Of a DNA stretch of 6,448 bases, positions 5,757 to 6,448 are shown piece after piece. The notes beneath the pieces were generated by a model, which was given only the letters and a program-made list of their open reading frames with translations, searched no databases and had not been told where the DNA came from. How positions within the stretch are numbered: position 1 is the first letter of the stretch; each line of letters starts with the position of its first letter. Both the position numbers and the translations under genes were made by a program. Origin of the DNA: Pseudomonadota bacterium (GTDB lineage Bacteria; Pseudomonadota; Alphaproteobacteria; Acetobacterales; Acetobacteraceae); assembly GCA_021845835.1 (NCBI GenBank), contig JAJZVE010000269.1, forward strand, positions 1 through 6,448. Direction: 5' to 3'.

Positions 5757-6448
5757 GAACGCGCCGCGTGGCACTGCACAGCCAGCGCCATCCGGCCGAC
5801 TCGAGGCCGAAGCGCACCGGCACCGCGAGGCTGACGGTGACGTGTGCCCACCAGACGTACTGGCGCAGGAACCAGCCCGCCGGCGAAAACGAGGATAGCA
5901 GGCCCGGCGTGTTCCAGACCAGGAAGACCGTGGCGAGCACGTTCGCCCACAGCAAGCTCCGCAAGCGTGCCGCTGCCGTGCCGCGCGCCAGCGCCAGCAG
6001 GCCCGGCATCTCCAGCACCAGGATGAGGGCGCGGTAGCCGATATTCTGGTGCGACAGGAAGCAGCCTGCGGTCAGGGTGGCCCCGATGATCAGGAACGTC
6101 CTGGTCCGCTCCGGCAAAGCGGCGCAGGCGCGCGCGAACTCGGCCTGCGTCGCAAGGCGGATCGCCAGTGTCGCGGCGACGCTCAGGAGCACGGCGAACA
6201 GCATGAGCGGGATCGCGTGGCCGGCGGCCTCACGCAATCCCGGATGGCGCGCCATGTCGTCGGCCAGCGCGCGGATCGCAAGCCCGGAACCACCGAAGGG
6301 GAGGCTGAAGGCGCCCCAGGTATCGCCGAAATACCCGCCGGCGGTGTTGGCCAGGGCGCGCTGCGTTTCCGCGCCATAGCGCCACGCGAACGCGATGACC
6401 GCGACGGCCGCGGCCGCGGCAACTGCCAGGAGGACGCGCATGCGTTCG
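5743..6448 (-). CDS. Polytopic membrane protein, probably 5'-truncated, operon partner of GT22
   Basis: I do not recognise the family securely. An ATG at 6441 would give 232 residues, but the frame stays open to the right edge (GAA CGC precede the ATG) and no ribosome binding site can be seen in the seven remaining bases. It may well be the C-terminal part of a larger protein. Counting from that ATG, hydrophobic segments lie at about 2-20, 76-95, 114-134, 137-152, 164-178 and 189-208. A hydrophilic loop at 21-75 includes GGYFGDTWGAFSLPFGG (35-51), and a distinctive FLSHQNIGYRALILVLEMPGLL sits around 128-149, split between two TM segments. The arrangement and the company of a GT22 gene suggest a membrane glycosyltransferase-like protein or a partner in glycan assembly. 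This is inference, because the part where a GT-C catalytic loop would lie is missing or absent. Its TGA (5745-5743) overlaps the GT22 ATG, so the two are co-transcribed, with this gene first. Confidence 0.7.
   Translation of the reverse strand, partial: ERMRVLLAVAAAAAVAVIAFAWRYGAETQRALANTAGGYFGDTWGAFSLPFGGSGLAIRALADDMARHPGLREAAGHAIPLMLFAVLLSVAATLAIRLATQAEFARACAALPERTRTFLIIGATLTAGCFLSHQNIGYRALILVLEMPGLLALARGTAAARLRSLLWANVLATVFLVWNTPGLLSSFSPAGWFLRQYVWWAHVTVSLAVPVRFGLESAGWRWLCSATRRVHGVA

Noticed and set aside
5757..5774. GTG at 5774 as start of the GT22 gene
   Set aside because: It would add only MPRGAF without a better ribosome binding site and would lengthen the overlap; ATG 5756 is the simpler choice.

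Overview
This is a GC-rich window with strong G/C bias at third codon positions and tightly packed genes. Base composition and the look of the proteins suggest an alphaproteobacterium, perhaps of the Rhodospirillales/Acetobacteraceae type. That is inference: no rRNA or phylogenetic marker is present. I see no tRNA, rRNA, CRISPR array, insertion sequence or phage gene.

Layout. (1) Positions 2-832 (+) hold a protein that looks like the DUF429 family (predicted RNase H-like fold), cut by the left edge. (2) Converging on it with a 9-base gap, 842-1405 (-) encodes an unrecognised 187-residue protein with two membrane segments. (3) A 150-base divergent intergenic region follows. It carries a small hairpin, and both genes have purine-rich ribosome binding sites. 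(4) Positions 1556-2854 (+) encode a complete 12-TM major facilitator of the anion:cation symporter (phthalate/tartrate/hydroxyphenylacetate permease-like) group, with no catabolic genes beside it. (5) A 211-base gap with small inverted repeats precedes the second half.

The second half is a group of large membrane proteins of glycosyltransferase type. Positions 3066-4301 (+) encode a DUF2029/GT87-like GT-C enzyme. Positions 4266-5756 (-) encode a GT22 (ALG9/PIG-B-like) GT-C enzyme, converging on the first with a 36-base overlap of coding ends. Positions 5743-6448 (-) encode a polytopic membrane protein, probably cut by the right edge, which overlaps the GT22 start by 14 bases and so forms an operon with it. 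GT-C enzymes generally take sugars from polyprenyl-phosphate carriers and transfer them outside the cytoplasmic membrane. The cluster therefore plausibly modifies an envelope glycan, glycolipid or protein, but acceptor and sugar cannot be read from the window.

The most unusual local signal is an AT-rich island at about 3130-3180, inside the 5' end of the GT87-like gene. It contains a T8 run and a sigma-70-like promoter match in an otherwise very GC-rich sequence. I found no convincing new system. The features most worth a second look are the glycosyltransferase group, its overlapping ends and the AT-rich island.
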